Source: Polynucleobacter parvulilacunae (lineage in GTDB: Bacteria; Pseudomonadota; Gammaproteobacteria; Burkholderiales; Burkholderiaceae). From it: a stretch of 64,000 nucleotides of DNA. Shown here in pieces: positions 1-7,870 of the stretch (positions within the stretch are counted from its first letter, which is position 1; each line of letters starts with the position of its first letter). The stretch is taken from NCBI RefSeq assembly GCF_018881715.1, contig NZ_JACVPW010000002.1, positions 186,001 through 250,000 on the forward strand, written 5' to 3'. Below the pieces are notes generated by a model. That model did no database searches and was not told the origin of the DNA. It saw nothing but the letters and a program-made list of their open reading frames with translations. A program made the position numbers and the translations under genes.

Positions 1-38
1 AAAATTATGTCAATGCTGTGTCAAAGCTGTCGGCATGC

Positions 39-755
39 TTAATCTGTTGTGCTCGGGCTCCAGAAGGCCTGGGTTACAAAATCCTGATCAGCAATTTTTG
101 CTATGAGCTTATCCATCTCATCACCATCAACTGCAGACGCCGTTAATACCGCTTGAATTTCAACATCATCGCTGCCGAATTGATGCACTTCAACGTCTTG
201 GGTTTGGTAGCCCGCCTCTTCTAAGGTTTTAATAAACTGCTTAAGAGCATGCTTTTGAGCATGTTTAGGGGTGATGATATAAACCGAATTTGTTACTTCA
301 ACTGAGACGGTATCAAGGGGTTGGCGGTTAATAAAAGTCACTACAGGTCGTAACAGTGTGTTGGCAGCCAAAATAAATACCGTAGCTAACCCAGCCTCCA
401 GTATCAAATCTGCGCCGGCACAGGCACCCACGGCTCCAGAAGCCCACAGAGTTGCTGCGGTATTAATGCCGCGAACATTACCCTCTTCACGCATGATGAC
501 ACCAGCGCCTAGAAATCCAATACCAGAAACCACATAGGCCATCACATGCACAGCGCCCTCATGACCGGTGAGTCGATTTGCAGCGTCCACAAAAATAGCT
601 GCTCCAATAGCAACCAGAATGTTGGTCCGCAATCCAGCAGTTCTTTGACGATATTGGCGCTCTAAACCAATGAGACCGCCAAAGAAAAAAGCTGCGGTCA
701 GACTGATCGCGGTATCAGTCAATGATGCATAGTTAACGTTGTTAATGAATTCCAT
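39..755 (-). CDS. MgtC/SapB family inner-membrane protein (first copy)
   Basis: A 238-residue protein of the MgtC/SapB family. The N-terminal half holds about four hydrophobic segments with the family signature GGLIGLERQ (near residue 27), the RTNILVAIGAA stretch and GFLGAGVIMREEG. The C-terminal ~90 residues form a soluble ACT-like tail, as in the longer MgtC proteins. The second copy at 5741 lacks this tail. The start is an ATG 11 bases after the alkaline phosphatase stop, so the two genes are probably one transcript under the Pho box at 2561. Family members are linked to Mg limitation and, in Salmonella, to phosphate control through PhoR. The job here is inferred from context only. Confidence 0.88.
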   Translation of the reverse strand: MEFINNVNYASLTDTAISLTAAFFFGGLIGLERQYRQRTAGLRTNILVAIGAAIFVDAANRLTGHEGAVHVMAYVVSGIGFLGAGVIMREEGNVRGINTAATLWASGAVGACAGADLILEAGLATVFILAANTLLRPVVTFINRQPLDTVSVEVTNSVYIITPKHAQKHALKQFIKTLEEAGYQTQDVEVHQFGSDDVEIQAVLTASAVDGDEMDKLIAKIADQDFVTQAFWSPSTTD

Positions 756-766
756 AGCGCTATTCG

Positions 767-2512
767 TTATTTTGATCCAAGGCCCAAAGACTCAACCATT
801 ATCTTAAATACTTCCGTGTTATCCATGAAGCCCTTAAATTTTTCTGAGCCAGGCCCCATAGCATTGAGCACGGCATCATCAGCGGTATGTACTCCAACAT
901 CCTGATGTGATGGCAGATTTCCACCGACATGAATCGCGTCTTCTTGAAGCTGTAAATATTTAGGATTCGCTACATACTTGCCTGACTCATCCTTAATGGC
1001 CGGGGTAAATGTACCATCTAATTTTGGATGCATGGTCTCGTAATGATCTGGATAGTTCCCGTAGAAGAAAGCGATCCGCTTGGATACGTCGATATTATTT
1101 GGATAACCCCTAGCATCCGCCTGCGGGTAATTAGGATATCCAGCTGCAGCATAGGTACCCACTTTTTCACGCAGTGGCCCCGGCTTATCGTCATGTACTA
1201 CTCCACTAATCGAGCCGCTATGAGTATGGTCAGGCGTAACAATAATGAGCGTATCAGGATGGGTCTTGGCATAGTCTTTAGCAATTTGCACAGCATTACT
1301 TAACATAATCGTGTCAAATGCAGCCCTCTCCCAGTCTAGGGGATGATTGAACTTATCAATTAACGCCGCCTCAACCATCAGAAAGAAGCCATTTGGATTT
1401 CTGGATAACACCTCTATTGCTGACTGCGTCATCTCAGTGAGGTCAGGTTGATTAGGATATTTATCAACCGTATTCTTTTTTAAATACAGACGATCTAATG
1501 ATCCATCCATGTTATCAGGATGAAAAACACCAAATAATTTTCTAGTATTTTTGTTCTCGGCAGCAGAAGCTAACTCTTGCTTAGTAAATGCAATCTTATA
1601 ACCGTCAGATTTAAATGATTCAACTAAATTCTTCTCGTCTTTTCGCTTAGATACTTTTTCTGTTTGCGGATAAAAATATGCAGCCCCACCGCCCAGGATA
1701 ACCTCTGCTCCACTAGCCAATAACTGATCAGCGATATATTGCTTGTCTGCCCTGCGCCTAGTATGCGAGACCATTGCACCTGGTGTGGCATCTTGTAACT
1801 CAGCATCAGAAACGATGCCAACTGACATCTTAGTATTGCGTTTAATGAGCTCTACAATTGTTTCTACTTTGGGATGAGCCAAATTGTCACTAGCACGAGA
1901 AACATATACGCCCATTGCATTGACTGCTGTTTTATGTCCTGTGGTGTAGGCACTCATGGAGTTAGCGGAGTCTGTAATCAGGGAATCCGATCCCGAGGTA
2001 CCAATCATTGCCGTATTTGTCATATCATCAAAGGCTAAGCGACCCTGATACTTTCCCTCTTGAATTCCTTTAGATAAAACTCTAGCAGTCGTGCGATTAG
2101 CGATCGTCATACCATCGCCAATAAAGAGAATGACATTTTTTACACGACGAGGGCCGGAAGCGTATACATCCCAACCTACCTGTAAACGCTCTTGTGGGGC
2201 TCGAGCAATAATTTGATACTTACCCGCTTTAGATAGTTGTACATCCCTAAATAGGATAGAACTACCCTTACCATTTTCATTGGAAATAAACTCTGGCTTA
2301 GCACTAATGAACTTGTGAATTGGCGCGCCATTGAGCTCAATCAGCGCATCTGCAGGATTGATAATGGAGTTAAATTCAATCTTAATGTCAAATTTTGAGC
2401 CCGCCAATATCGATGCCTGATCAATTGGATAAATTGCTGCAGCTTGCACTATGCAAGCAAAGCCACCAAAGAAAATTAGAAATGCGACTCTCAGAAATGG
2501 TGATGTATTCAT
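767..2512 (-). CDS. phoA: Alkaline phosphatase (PhoA family), secreted
   Basis: Periplasmic phosphomonoesterase that releases phosphate from organic esters. From the ATG at 2512 it has 581 residues. The order is a signal peptide (about residues 1-24), a ~90-residue beta-rich N-terminal extension absent from short PhoA enzymes, then the catalytic domain. Visible are the metal-binding GDG (Asp133), the nucleophile in TDSANS (Ser182), TPDHTHSG and VHTADD. A TTG at 2539 could add nine residues. It lies about at the predicted transcription start of the Pho-box promoter, so I prefer the ATG at 2512, even though no clear ribosome site precedes it. It is followed directly by mgtC-like 39-755. Confidence 0.93.
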   Translation of the reverse strand: MNTSPFLRVAFLIFFGGFACIVQAAAIYPIDQASILAGSKFDIKIEFNSIINPADALIELNGAPIHKFISAKPEFISNENGKGSSILFRDVQLSKAGKYQIIARAPQERLQVGWDVYASGPRRVKNVILFIGDGMTIANRTTARVLSKGIQEGKYQGRLAFDDMTNTAMIGTSGSDSLITDSANSMSAYTTGHKTAVNAMGVYVSRASDNLAHPKVETIVELIKRNTKMSVGIVSDAELQDATPGAMVSHTRRRADKQYIADQLLASGAEVILGGGAAYFYPQTEKVSKRKDEKNLVESFKSDGYKIAFTKQELASAAENKNTRKLFGVFHPDNMDGSLDRLYLKKNTVDKYPNQPDLTEMTQSAIEVLSRNPNGFFLMVEAALIDKFNHPLDWERAAFDTIMLSNAVQIAKDYAKTHPDTLIIVTPDHTHSGSISGVVHDDKPGPLREKVGTYAAAGYPNYPQADARGYPNNIDVSKRIAFFYGNYPDHYETMHPKLDGTFTPAIKDESGKYVANPKYLQLQEDAIHVGGNLPSHQDVGVHTADDAVLNAMGPGSEKFKGFMDNTEVFKIMVESLGLGSK

Positions 2513-2544
2513 ATTAAAATAGTGCTTGGATTGAGTCAAACTAG

Positions 2545-2578
2545 ACTATCTTCCAATCGAATGACAATTTGATGACGA
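2545..2578 (-). promoter_or_regulatory. Pho box and -10 for alkaline phosphatase
   Basis: Read on the minus strand, positions 2578-2561 are TCGTCAT-CAAA-TTGTCAT, a 7-4-7 direct repeat close to the PhoB consensus CTGTCAT-N4-CTGTCAT. Exactly 10 nt later is GATAGT (2550-2545), a plausible -10 hexamer. The same geometry occurs at pstS. Confidence 0.85.
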
Positions 2579-2606
2579 CCCTCTGCAGGGCGGAACTTTG
2601 GGATGA

Positions 2607-4037
2607 CTATGTCTTAGCAGCCTTAAGCCTGCGGCTCTTGACAGCCTTACGAAATAACTCAAAATCCCGCTCATTCTGCTTTGCATAGGATCTAGCAAAC
2701 GAATACATTGCTTCACCAAAATCCCCGTCTTCGCCGCAATACCCTGCTACTACAGCAGCATCCCCTGATCGCGCATGGCCAAGAGCAAGAGCCCAGCCAT
2801 ACAATTTGGAATACTCAGCAAAATTCTTTAAAGAAACGCCCCCTGGACCAATCTCTATCCCGCCTTTCATATCGCGTAATTGACGCAGATAGAACCCTTG
2901 GCTCTTATCAATATCAAATTGCATAGAGCCGTAATTCAAAAAGATATCTGGAGCGCCCTGGAGTAATCTCTGGCCAGCCACCACGCGCTGACCCATATCC
3001 CGGTAGATTGATTCACCTAAATAAGGACTCAAAACAGATTTTTGAGCTTCTTTATATTGCAAGAACAAGGGGTCGTTTTCACTATCCCCCTCAAAGTAAA
3101 GAACCATGCAATTAGTACCCACACTACCAATGCCAACTACTTTGCGAGCAAAATCTTTCAAAGCATAGCGCTCAAATAAAATCTTGCGATCAGCCAGCAA
3201 GGTGCTTGAGTAATTTAATAAAGCCTTATCAATTAGAGAGCTCAGGGGATGCCCAAACGCATTTTTTTTGAAATGCTCAATCAATGGGGGCTTATTGATA
3301 ATTTTACGGTCCTTACCCACCAGAGTTGTTAGGCTTTGTAGCACCTGAATATTGCCTTGCCCCTTAGTTTCCTTTAAATAAGTATCTAATTTTTTCTGAT
3401 GCTCATTGCAAAAATGCCTCCGAATTTCTGCCTCGCTAATGAATTCTTGCGCCAAATCTAAGTAGGGCATTTTGGCATATTGAGCCATCTTTTTTTGATA
3501 CTCAGTACATATTCTGAATGCTATTTTTTTGCTTAGTGCTTTATCGCCGCCATTACTTTCACAGGCAATGACTGCGCTAGTGACAAGACGCTTCATATCC
3601 CATTCCCAACTGCCAGGTAGAGTTTCATCGAAGTCATTGATACCAAATACCAATCGATGCTCTGCAGTTCCAAACAGACCAAAATTGGAAACATGCATAT
3701 CACCACATAACTGGACGGTGATGTTGGTTGTCGGTTGATTGGCTAAATCTTGCGCCATAATAGCTGCACCACCACGATAAAAAGCAAAGGGTGACTGCAA
3801 CATTCGCTGATATCGGATCGGAATCAGCGATTCAATACGTTGCTTTGCCTGCATCTCTAGTATTGATATTGGATCAACACGATGCTTAGGGGGTGTATAA
3901 ACCCCCTGCTCGCCAAAACTCACAGATTTGCGTAAAGCCTTGCCATCAGCCATTCTTTTTTTTATGCTGGGACGCGGGTCTTTGAATGACTCTACTGACC
4001 TCAGAACGGCATATCGTGGTTTCTGCTGGGAAGACAT
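2607..4037 (-). CDS. DUF2252 family protein (kinase-like fold likely)
   Basis: A 476-residue soluble protein of the DUF2252 family, whose biochemical role is not established. Visible family motifs are FAFYRGGA (~85-92), GDMHVSNFG (112-120) and NDFDE (134-138). The GDxHxxN plus DFD pairing resembles the catalytic and metal-binding loops of aminoglycoside phosphotransferase-like kinases; a phosphotransferase activity is therefore an inference. The C-terminus is rich in Arg/Lys. It ends 29 bases before the Pho box of phoA and has no obvious terminator, so transcription may run on into phoA. The upstream DNA has a TACCTAGGTA palindrome near the start codon. Confidence 0.85.
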   Translation of the reverse strand: MSSQQKPRYAVLRSVESFKDPRPSIKKRMADGKALRKSVSFGEQGVYTPPKHRVDPISILEMQAKQRIESLIPIRYQRMLQSPFAFYRGGAAIMAQDLANQPTTNITVQLCGDMHVSNFGLFGTAEHRLVFGINDFDETLPGSWEWDMKRLVTSAVIACESNGGDKALSKKIAFRICTEYQKKMAQYAKMPYLDLAQEFISEAEIRRHFCNEHQKKLDTYLKETKGQGNIQVLQSLTTLVGKDRKIINKPPLIEHFKKNAFGHPLSSLIDKALLNYSSTLLADRKILFERYALKDFARKVVGIGSVGTNCMVLYFEGDSENDPLFLQYKEAQKSVLSPYLGESIYRDMGQRVVAGQRLLQGAPDIFLNYGSMQFDIDKSQGFYLRQLRDMKGGIEIGPGGVSLKNFAEYSKLYGWALALGHARSGDAAVVAGYCGEDGDFGEAMYSFARSYAKQNERDFELFRKAVKSRRLKAAKT

Positions 4038-4098
4038 GGGCTACCTAGGTAATGAAGATACCTAACCATATTAATGCCATTCCAGAAACGGGGCTTGT

Positions 4099-4539
4099 TT
4101 AAGAATTCAAATAAATCAACTTCTTTTGAATGCTTGCCGGTAGAGTTGAGAACCAGACACTGTCATCACCTACCGCAGGCAGAATTTGGCCGTATTCGAT
4201 CATTTGGCCAGGGACAATTTCGTCAATATAGGCCCAGATTTGATGGCTCCCCAATTTAGTGGTGCGTTGCATCGCAATCTCCAACTCAACGAGTAGCTGC
4301 TTTTTCATCTGCTCACTTCTGCCATTGCGGATCTGCCCATTCAAAAAGATATGGGGCTCATCTAGTAGAACGCCGCCTATAAAACAGTCATGCATATCCA
4401 ACGCTTTAAATACCACCTGTGCAAAATAGGCCTCTGCCCCAGTGATATCTGCATGAATTTTAGTAATCGCTTTAGCAAGCTCAAATTTTTGATGGGTTGT
4501 CAGAGACAAGCCGGCGTAATAAACGCTATAAGTTGCCAT
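4099..4539 (-). CDS. cis-CaaD-like tautomerase-superfamily protein lacking Pro1
   Basis: A 146-residue protein that aligns by eye with cis-3-chloroacrylic acid dehalogenase (cis-CaaD) over its whole length. Numbering without the initiator Met, His28, Arg70, Arg73, Tyr103 and Glu114, the cis-CaaD active-site residues, all fall at the same positions. The exception is residue 1: the sequence begins Met-Ala-Thr-Tyr, so the catalytic N-terminal proline is replaced by alanine. The start is well fixed because the next residues (TYSVYY) match the first beta strand. It sits 18 bases after arsC in the same direction. The substrate is unknown; it may be a lyase or hydratase-like variant or inactive. Confidence 0.85.
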   Translation of the reverse strand: MATYSVYYAGLSLTTHQKFELAKAITKIHADITGAEAYFAQVVFKALDMHDCFIGGVLLDEPHIFLNGQIRNGRSEQMKKQLLVELEIAMQRTTKLGSHQIWAYIDEIVPGQMIEYGQILPAVGDDSVWFSTLPASIQKKLIYLNS

Positions 4540-4557
4540 ATTTAACTTCGGCCGTCT

Positions 4558-5055
4558 CTATGTAAATTGCTGATGAATAGAGTGCAATTCATCTTTGATT
4601 TGTAAATGACCTAACTTATCAATTGGTAGATCGATTAGTAATTCAATGCGATTACGCAAGCCCATCTCGACTTTTCTAAAAGCATCCCAGATTTCTTGCT
4701 CACTACCATCCACTGCAGCTGGATCCATAAAACCCCAATGGGCGGTAGTGGGATGACCAGGCCAATAAGGGCACTCCTCCCCCGCAGCCGAGTCACAAAC
4801 AGTGATGATGAAATCCATATGGGGAGCATCCTCTCTACCAAACTCATCCCAAGTTTTACTTCTCAGCAATTCAAGCGGGTAACCCATTTCCCTTGCAAGC
4901 CTCAAGGCAATAGGATGAACGTACAAATTGGGCCTTGATCCGGCCGAATAACCTATAAAGCGGCCATGACTGAGTGTAGTTGCAAGGGCTTCACCCAGAA
5001 TTGAACGTGCAGAGTTTCCTGTGCAAAGAAAGAGTATGTTGTATGGACGATCCAT
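4558..5055 (-). CDS. arsC: Arsenate reductase, low-molecular-weight phosphatase type
   Basis: A 165-residue ArsC of the LMW protein tyrosine phosphatase fold, which reduces arsenate to arsenite with thioredoxin or glutaredoxin. The N-terminal P-loop is CTGNSARS (Cys11 onwards), and TVCDSAAGEECPYWPG carries further family cysteines. No arsR, arsB or acr3 gene is near. It may be co-transcribed with the tautomerase gene downstream (18-base gap). A perfect 10-bp inverted repeat lies between its start codon and its likely promoter. An alternative is a plain LMW phosphatase, but the ECPYWPG region and Asp-Pro motif (MDPAAVDG) favour ArsC. Confidence 0.87.
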   Translation of the reverse strand: MDRPYNILFLCTGNSARSILGEALATTLSHGRFIGYSAGSRPNLYVHPIALRLAREMGYPLELLRSKTWDEFGREDAPHMDFIITVCDSAAGEECPYWPGHPTTAHWGFMDPAAVDGSEQEIWDAFRKVEMGLRNRIELLIDLPIDKLGHLQIKDELHSIHQQFT

Positions 5056-5058
5056 TGA

Positions 5059-5090
5059 AAATTATTTGTATTTATAGATTCAAATAATTT
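5059..5090. promoter_or_regulatory. Perfect 10-bp inverted repeat upstream of arsC
   Basis: The arms are AAATTATTTG (5059-5068) and CAAATAATTT (5081-5090), separated by 12 AT-rich bases, and they start 3 bases before the arsC ATG. AT-rich inverted repeats of this kind are typical of ArsR/SmtB-family operators, but no ArsR gene is in the window. It could also act as an RNA hairpin over the ribosome site. Confidence 0.5.
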
Positions 5091-5345
5091 CATCAAGACG
5101 TAATGCATACTTTCTGTCCAATAGAAAGTGGTTGAGTTTTGAGTCCTTTAGAGGGGCGATGCTAGATTTTAATTCTTTGGACTCTATTGCAGTCTTGTCT
5201 TTAACTTCATTTCTAAATACATCAGACAAATATTTAGTGAGATTTGTATTCATGAAATTTTGCCCTCTATTAAATAAAGAATACCATCATCCTAGGCTGT
5301 ATATATTTCACTTTTATTAATCGCCATGCACAAAAATACTGACAA
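5091..5345. other. Intergenic stretch with no supported gene
   Basis: About 250 AT-rich bases between the arsC upstream repeat and the terminator of the small gene at 5473. Short ORFs here lack ribosome sites and resemble nothing I know. I see no other structure. Confidence 0.5.
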
Positions 5346-5368
5346 GAAAAAACCCAGCCTAAGCTGGG
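5346..5368 (-). terminator. Intrinsic terminator of the 30-residue gene unit
   Basis: On the minus strand, CCCAGC-TTAG-GCTGGG (5368-5353) is followed by TTTTTTCTTG. A second perfect hairpin, GTCAGGA/TCCTGAC with a 3-nt loop (5400-5416), lies just upstream in the same transcript. Confidence 0.75.
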
Positions 5369-5472
5369 CCCAAAGGAAGAACGATACAGATTTGTCTCGG
5401 TCAGGAGTTTCCTGACAAGTTAATGATAGCCGCGCTTTATTACAAATGAATGACCAAACAATAAAAATAAAA

Positions 5473-5565
5473 TTAACTACCAAGACGATGGGAAACGTAA
5501 CGATTTGCATAAGCTAAGCGTGCTTCGTACCAAGCTTGCCAAATAGCCAATAAAGTTTTCTTCAT
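5473..5565 (-). CDS. Small 30-residue protein with its own transcription unit
   Basis: An ORF of 30 codons from ATG 5565 to TAA 5473, encoding MKKTLLAIWQAWYEARLAYA followed by NRYVSHRLGS. It is amphipathic, helical-looking, Trp/Tyr-rich and has a basic end. AAGGA lies 5 nt before the ATG. A fair sigma70 promoter precedes it (TTTACA 5613-5608, 18 nt, TAATAT 5589-5584), and two hairpins including an intrinsic terminator follow. The complete promoter, ribosome site, ORF and terminator order is why I call it real. I do not recognise the family. Alternatively the ORF is the 5' part of a roughly 230-nt regulatory RNA. Confidence 0.6.
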   Translation of the reverse strand: MKKTLLAIWQAWYEARLAYANRYVSHRLGS

Positions 5566-5583
5566 ATAAATCCTTGTGGTGAA

Positions 5584-5613
5584 ATATTAATTGGGACATT
5601 TTTATTTTGTAAA
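5584..5613 (-). promoter_or_regulatory. Putative sigma70 promoter of the 30-residue gene
   Basis: Minus-strand TTTACA (5613-5608), 18-nt spacer, TAATAT (5589-5584). The predicted start would leave a leader of about 12 nt that contains the AAGGA ribosome site. Confidence 0.5.
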
Positions 5614-5740
5614 AATGCCACTGATTCAACAATTGAATTATTTACCGTCGAAGTGACAAGGTGAAGAAGCTTTTATGACCAAATGATGTTGCTGGGATAC
5701 ACTGAGTGGAAGATAAATGTACATCCAAGAAGGAAATGAA

Positions 5741-6217
5741 ATGCTCGATTGGAATCTATACGGGACTATTGCCCTTCGATTGGCCCTAGCTTTATTGGTT
5801 GGGGCCATTCTTGGACTGAATCGCTGGCTGCACCATAAATCCGCTGGCATCCGCACCCATTCGTTGGTGGCCATTGGAGCAGCGACAGCTGTCATGCTCA
5901 TTAGCAACTTTGTAAAAGACGATGCTCAATCAGTCAGTCGCGTTCTTCAGGGCCTCATTACAGGGCTCGGCTTTTTGGGTGCCGGCGTCATAATTCATGA
6001 GCAACGATCTCAGAGAGTTCATGGCCTCACCACAGCCGCTAGTCTCTGGGCATGCGCCCTCATTGGAGCCGCCTTTGGGGCTGGTCAATTTGCCCTTGGA
6101 GGCATCTCCTTGGGTGCAATTTTGCTCACCTTAGCCCTTGGTGGTCCATTGGAGAGGTTGGTTGCCCAGATTAAAGGCGTCAAAAGAAGCTCAGAAATTT
6201 CAGGGGATCCCGACTAA
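5741..6217 (+). CDS. MgtC/SapB family inner-membrane protein (second, short copy)
   Basis: A short MgtC-like membrane protein of 158 residues from the ATG at 5741. I prefer this ATG to the one at 5717 because AGGA (5731-5734) stands 6 nt before it. Visible are the signature GAILGLNRW, RTHSLVAIGAA and GLGFLGAGVII with four or five hydrophobic segments. Unlike the copy at 39-755 it has no C-terminal ACT-like domain and ends in a short basic tail. It is transcribed alone, away from the 30-residue gene. The role may be in Mg or phosphate homeostasis; direct evidence is lacking. Confidence 0.87.
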   Translation: MLDWNLYGTIALRLALALLVGAILGLNRWLHHKSAGIRTHSLVAIGAATAVMLISNFVKDDAQSVSRVLQGLITGLGFLGAGVIIHEQRSQRVHGLTTAASLWACALIGAAFGAGQFALGGISLGAILLTLALGGPLERLVAQIKGVKRSSEISGDPD

Positions 6218-6300
6218 AAACCCATTAAAACCATCAAAAATAGGGTTTTGTCATATTTGTTTGATAGGATTGCCCTCATCGTCAATAACAAGATAAAGCC

Positions 6301-6501
6301 ATGAGTGAATACAGATATGCGGATGCAGTAAAACAGCTACAGGAAAGTGGCGCGATTGGCCTGGTGGACCTAAAAAGCCTTCCTCATGAGGATCTTGTAG
6401 AGCTATTTGAGGAAATTAAAGTTTGGTGCCTTTATGCAGGTGGCAAAACCGAAAAACTTCCTAAAGAATCCAAAAAGAAGAAGAAAAAGAAGAAAGACTA
6501 G
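6301..6501 (+). CDS. Small hypothetical protein with poly-lysine tail
   Basis: A 66-residue protein. Residues 1-50 look like a compact helical domain (SEYRYADAVKQLQ, then LVDLKSLPHEDLVELFEEIK) with one Cys near residue 43. The last 16 residues are almost all lysine (nine Lys in a row, then Asp). The stop codon is 3 bases from the phoR stop on the other strand, so the two converge. A nucleic-acid or membrane-surface contact for the Lys tail is an inference. I do not recognise the family, though the reading frame and codon use look genuine. Confidence 0.65.
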   Translation: MSEYRYADAVKQLQESGAIGLVDLKSLPHEDLVELFEEIKVWCLYAGGKTEKLPKESKKKKKKKKD

Positions 6502-6504
6502 TTT

Positions 6505-7803
6505 CTAGGTGGCTATCCGATCCTTAGGAAGGCGGAGTATAAAAGTACTACCCTTACCCGGCGTGCTTTCAATAATGAGCTGAGCCTGATGGCGGCTTGC
6601 AATGTGCTTGACGATTGCTAAACCCAATCCTGTTCCGCCCGTATCCCGGGAGCGACTCCTGTCTACACGATAAAAACGCTCGGTTAATCGTGATAGATGT
6701 TCTGAAGCAATACCAGGGCCAGTATCTGCTACAGAAAATTCACCATACCCTTCAGCGTTCACATCCCATTTCACATTAATTGAGCCATGATCTGGCGTGT
6801 AACGAATTGCATTTGAGACCAAATTGCTGAATGCAGAAAGTATTTCTCTTTCATCACTTAATAGTGAAGCAGGATTTTGAACTTCAAAGCCCAAGCTATG
6901 CTTACCTTTAGACAATGCCTCAGCATCATTTCTTAGTAAAGCCATCAACGTTTCAGGATTGACTTTTTTACTAGCAGCAGGTAATGAGTTGGCCTCTAAA
7001 TTAGCGAGCGTCAACAAATCCTCAACCAAACTTTTCATACGCTGTGCTTGAGACATCATCATCTCGAAATACTGATCACGCTGACCCTTCTCAAGCTCTA
7101 AGGTTTGGACTGTTTCTAGAAATCCCATTAGAACTGTAATGGGCGTTCTCATCTCATGAGAAACATTGGCAACGAAATCGCGTCGCATTGCGTCTGCTTT
7201 TTGCAAGTCGGTGACATTTTGAACCAGCAAAAGATGGCGCTGATTTCCGAATGGAAATAATTGCAGCATTAGACTGAGGCTGCTGTTAGGCCCCATTCTC
7301 TCTAAAAGCAAGGGTTCATCAAAATTGCGCTTATTAATGTATTGGATAAATTCAGGACGTCGAATCAGGAAGTTAATTCGCTGCATGACATCGCGCTTAA
7401 AATTCAATCCAAAAAAACGCTCGGAGATTGCATTGCACCACTCAATCTGATCGTTTTCATCCAACATCAAAATGCCATTAGGGGATGCTTGAAAGGCCTC
7501 GATAAAGCGATCGTGCTGTTGCTCGATAATCCGCATTCTTTGCTTTAATGCTTTGATCATCCGCTGCAACCTAGACAAGACCTCTTCCCAAAAGCCACTG
7601 GGTAAAGACATCGTCTCAAGTGAGTCAGTCAATATATGCTTTTGTAAACGAGCAAGATTGACGTAGGAATAAACCAAAGGAATGGATAACAAGGAAATGC
7701 TTATATAAATAGCCCATTGAGCACCCCAATTAAAGAGCGCAATAAATGAAACTATCAAGACAAGGAAAACAATGAACGCGAAACGCGATAAGGCAGAAAT
7801 CAT
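6505..7803 (-). CDS. phoR: Phosphate regulon sensor histidine kinase PhoR
   Basis: Inner-membrane sensor kinase that phosphorylates PhoB when phosphate is scarce. It has 432 residues. There are two hydrophobic segments at ~8-50 with almost no periplasmic loop, as is usual for PhoR, then a PAS domain (~95-195), the H-box FVANVSHEMRTPITVLMGF (His near 215), and the ATPase N-box SNAIRYTPD, with DTGPGIA and GGTGLGLAI. It is the last gene of the pst-pho unit, 66 bases after phoB with a strong hairpin between them, so its level may be set lower than that of PhoB. Confidence 0.95.
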   Translation of the reverse strand: MISALSRFAFIVFLVLIVSFIALFNWGAQWAIYISISLLSIPLVYSYVNLARLQKHILTDSLETMSLPSGFWEEVLSRLQRMIKALKQRMRIIEQQHDRFIEAFQASPNGILMLDENDQIEWCNAISERFFGLNFKRDVMQRINFLIRRPEFIQYINKRNFDEPLLLERMGPNSSLSLMLQLFPFGNQRHLLLVQNVTDLQKADAMRRDFVANVSHEMRTPITVLMGFLETVQTLELEKGQRDQYFEMMMSQAQRMKSLVEDLLTLANLEANSLPAASKKVNPETLMALLRNDAEALSKGKHSLGFEVQNPASLLSDEREILSAFSNLVSNAIRYTPDHGSINVKWDVNAEGYGEFSVADTGPGIASEHLSRLTERFYRVDRSRSRDTGGTGLGLAIVKHIASRHQAQLIIESTPGKGSTFILRLPKDRIAT

Positions 7804-7849
7804 AGTGCAATCTTAGACCATCTCTGAAGCAACCATGAAATGGCTTAAA

Positions 7850-7870
7850 AAAGCCTAAAAAATAGGCTTT
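7850..7870 (-). terminator. Hairpin with U-tract between phoB and phoR
   Basis: Minus-strand AAAGCCTA-TTTTT-TAGGCTTT (7870-7850) runs into more T residues and begins at the phoB stop codon. It should terminate part of the transcripts before phoR. Confidence 0.65.

Noticed and set aside
2513-2539. TTG start at 2539 for alkaline phosphatase
   Set aside because: It lies about at the predicted transcription start of the Pho-box promoter, and the nine extra residues precede a complete signal peptide that begins at the ATG 2512.
5132-5320. 62-residue plus-strand ORF upstream of arsC
   Set aside because: No ribosome site, low-complexity AT-rich composition and no family resemblance.
5292-5510. 72-residue minus-strand ORF
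   Set aside because: It runs through the terminator hairpins and overlaps the better-supported 30-residue gene in another frame.
6250-6270. TTGTCAT-ATTT-GTTTGAT upstream of the 66-residue gene
   Set aside because: The second half matches the Pho half-site at only four of seven positions and no -10 follows at 10 nt.
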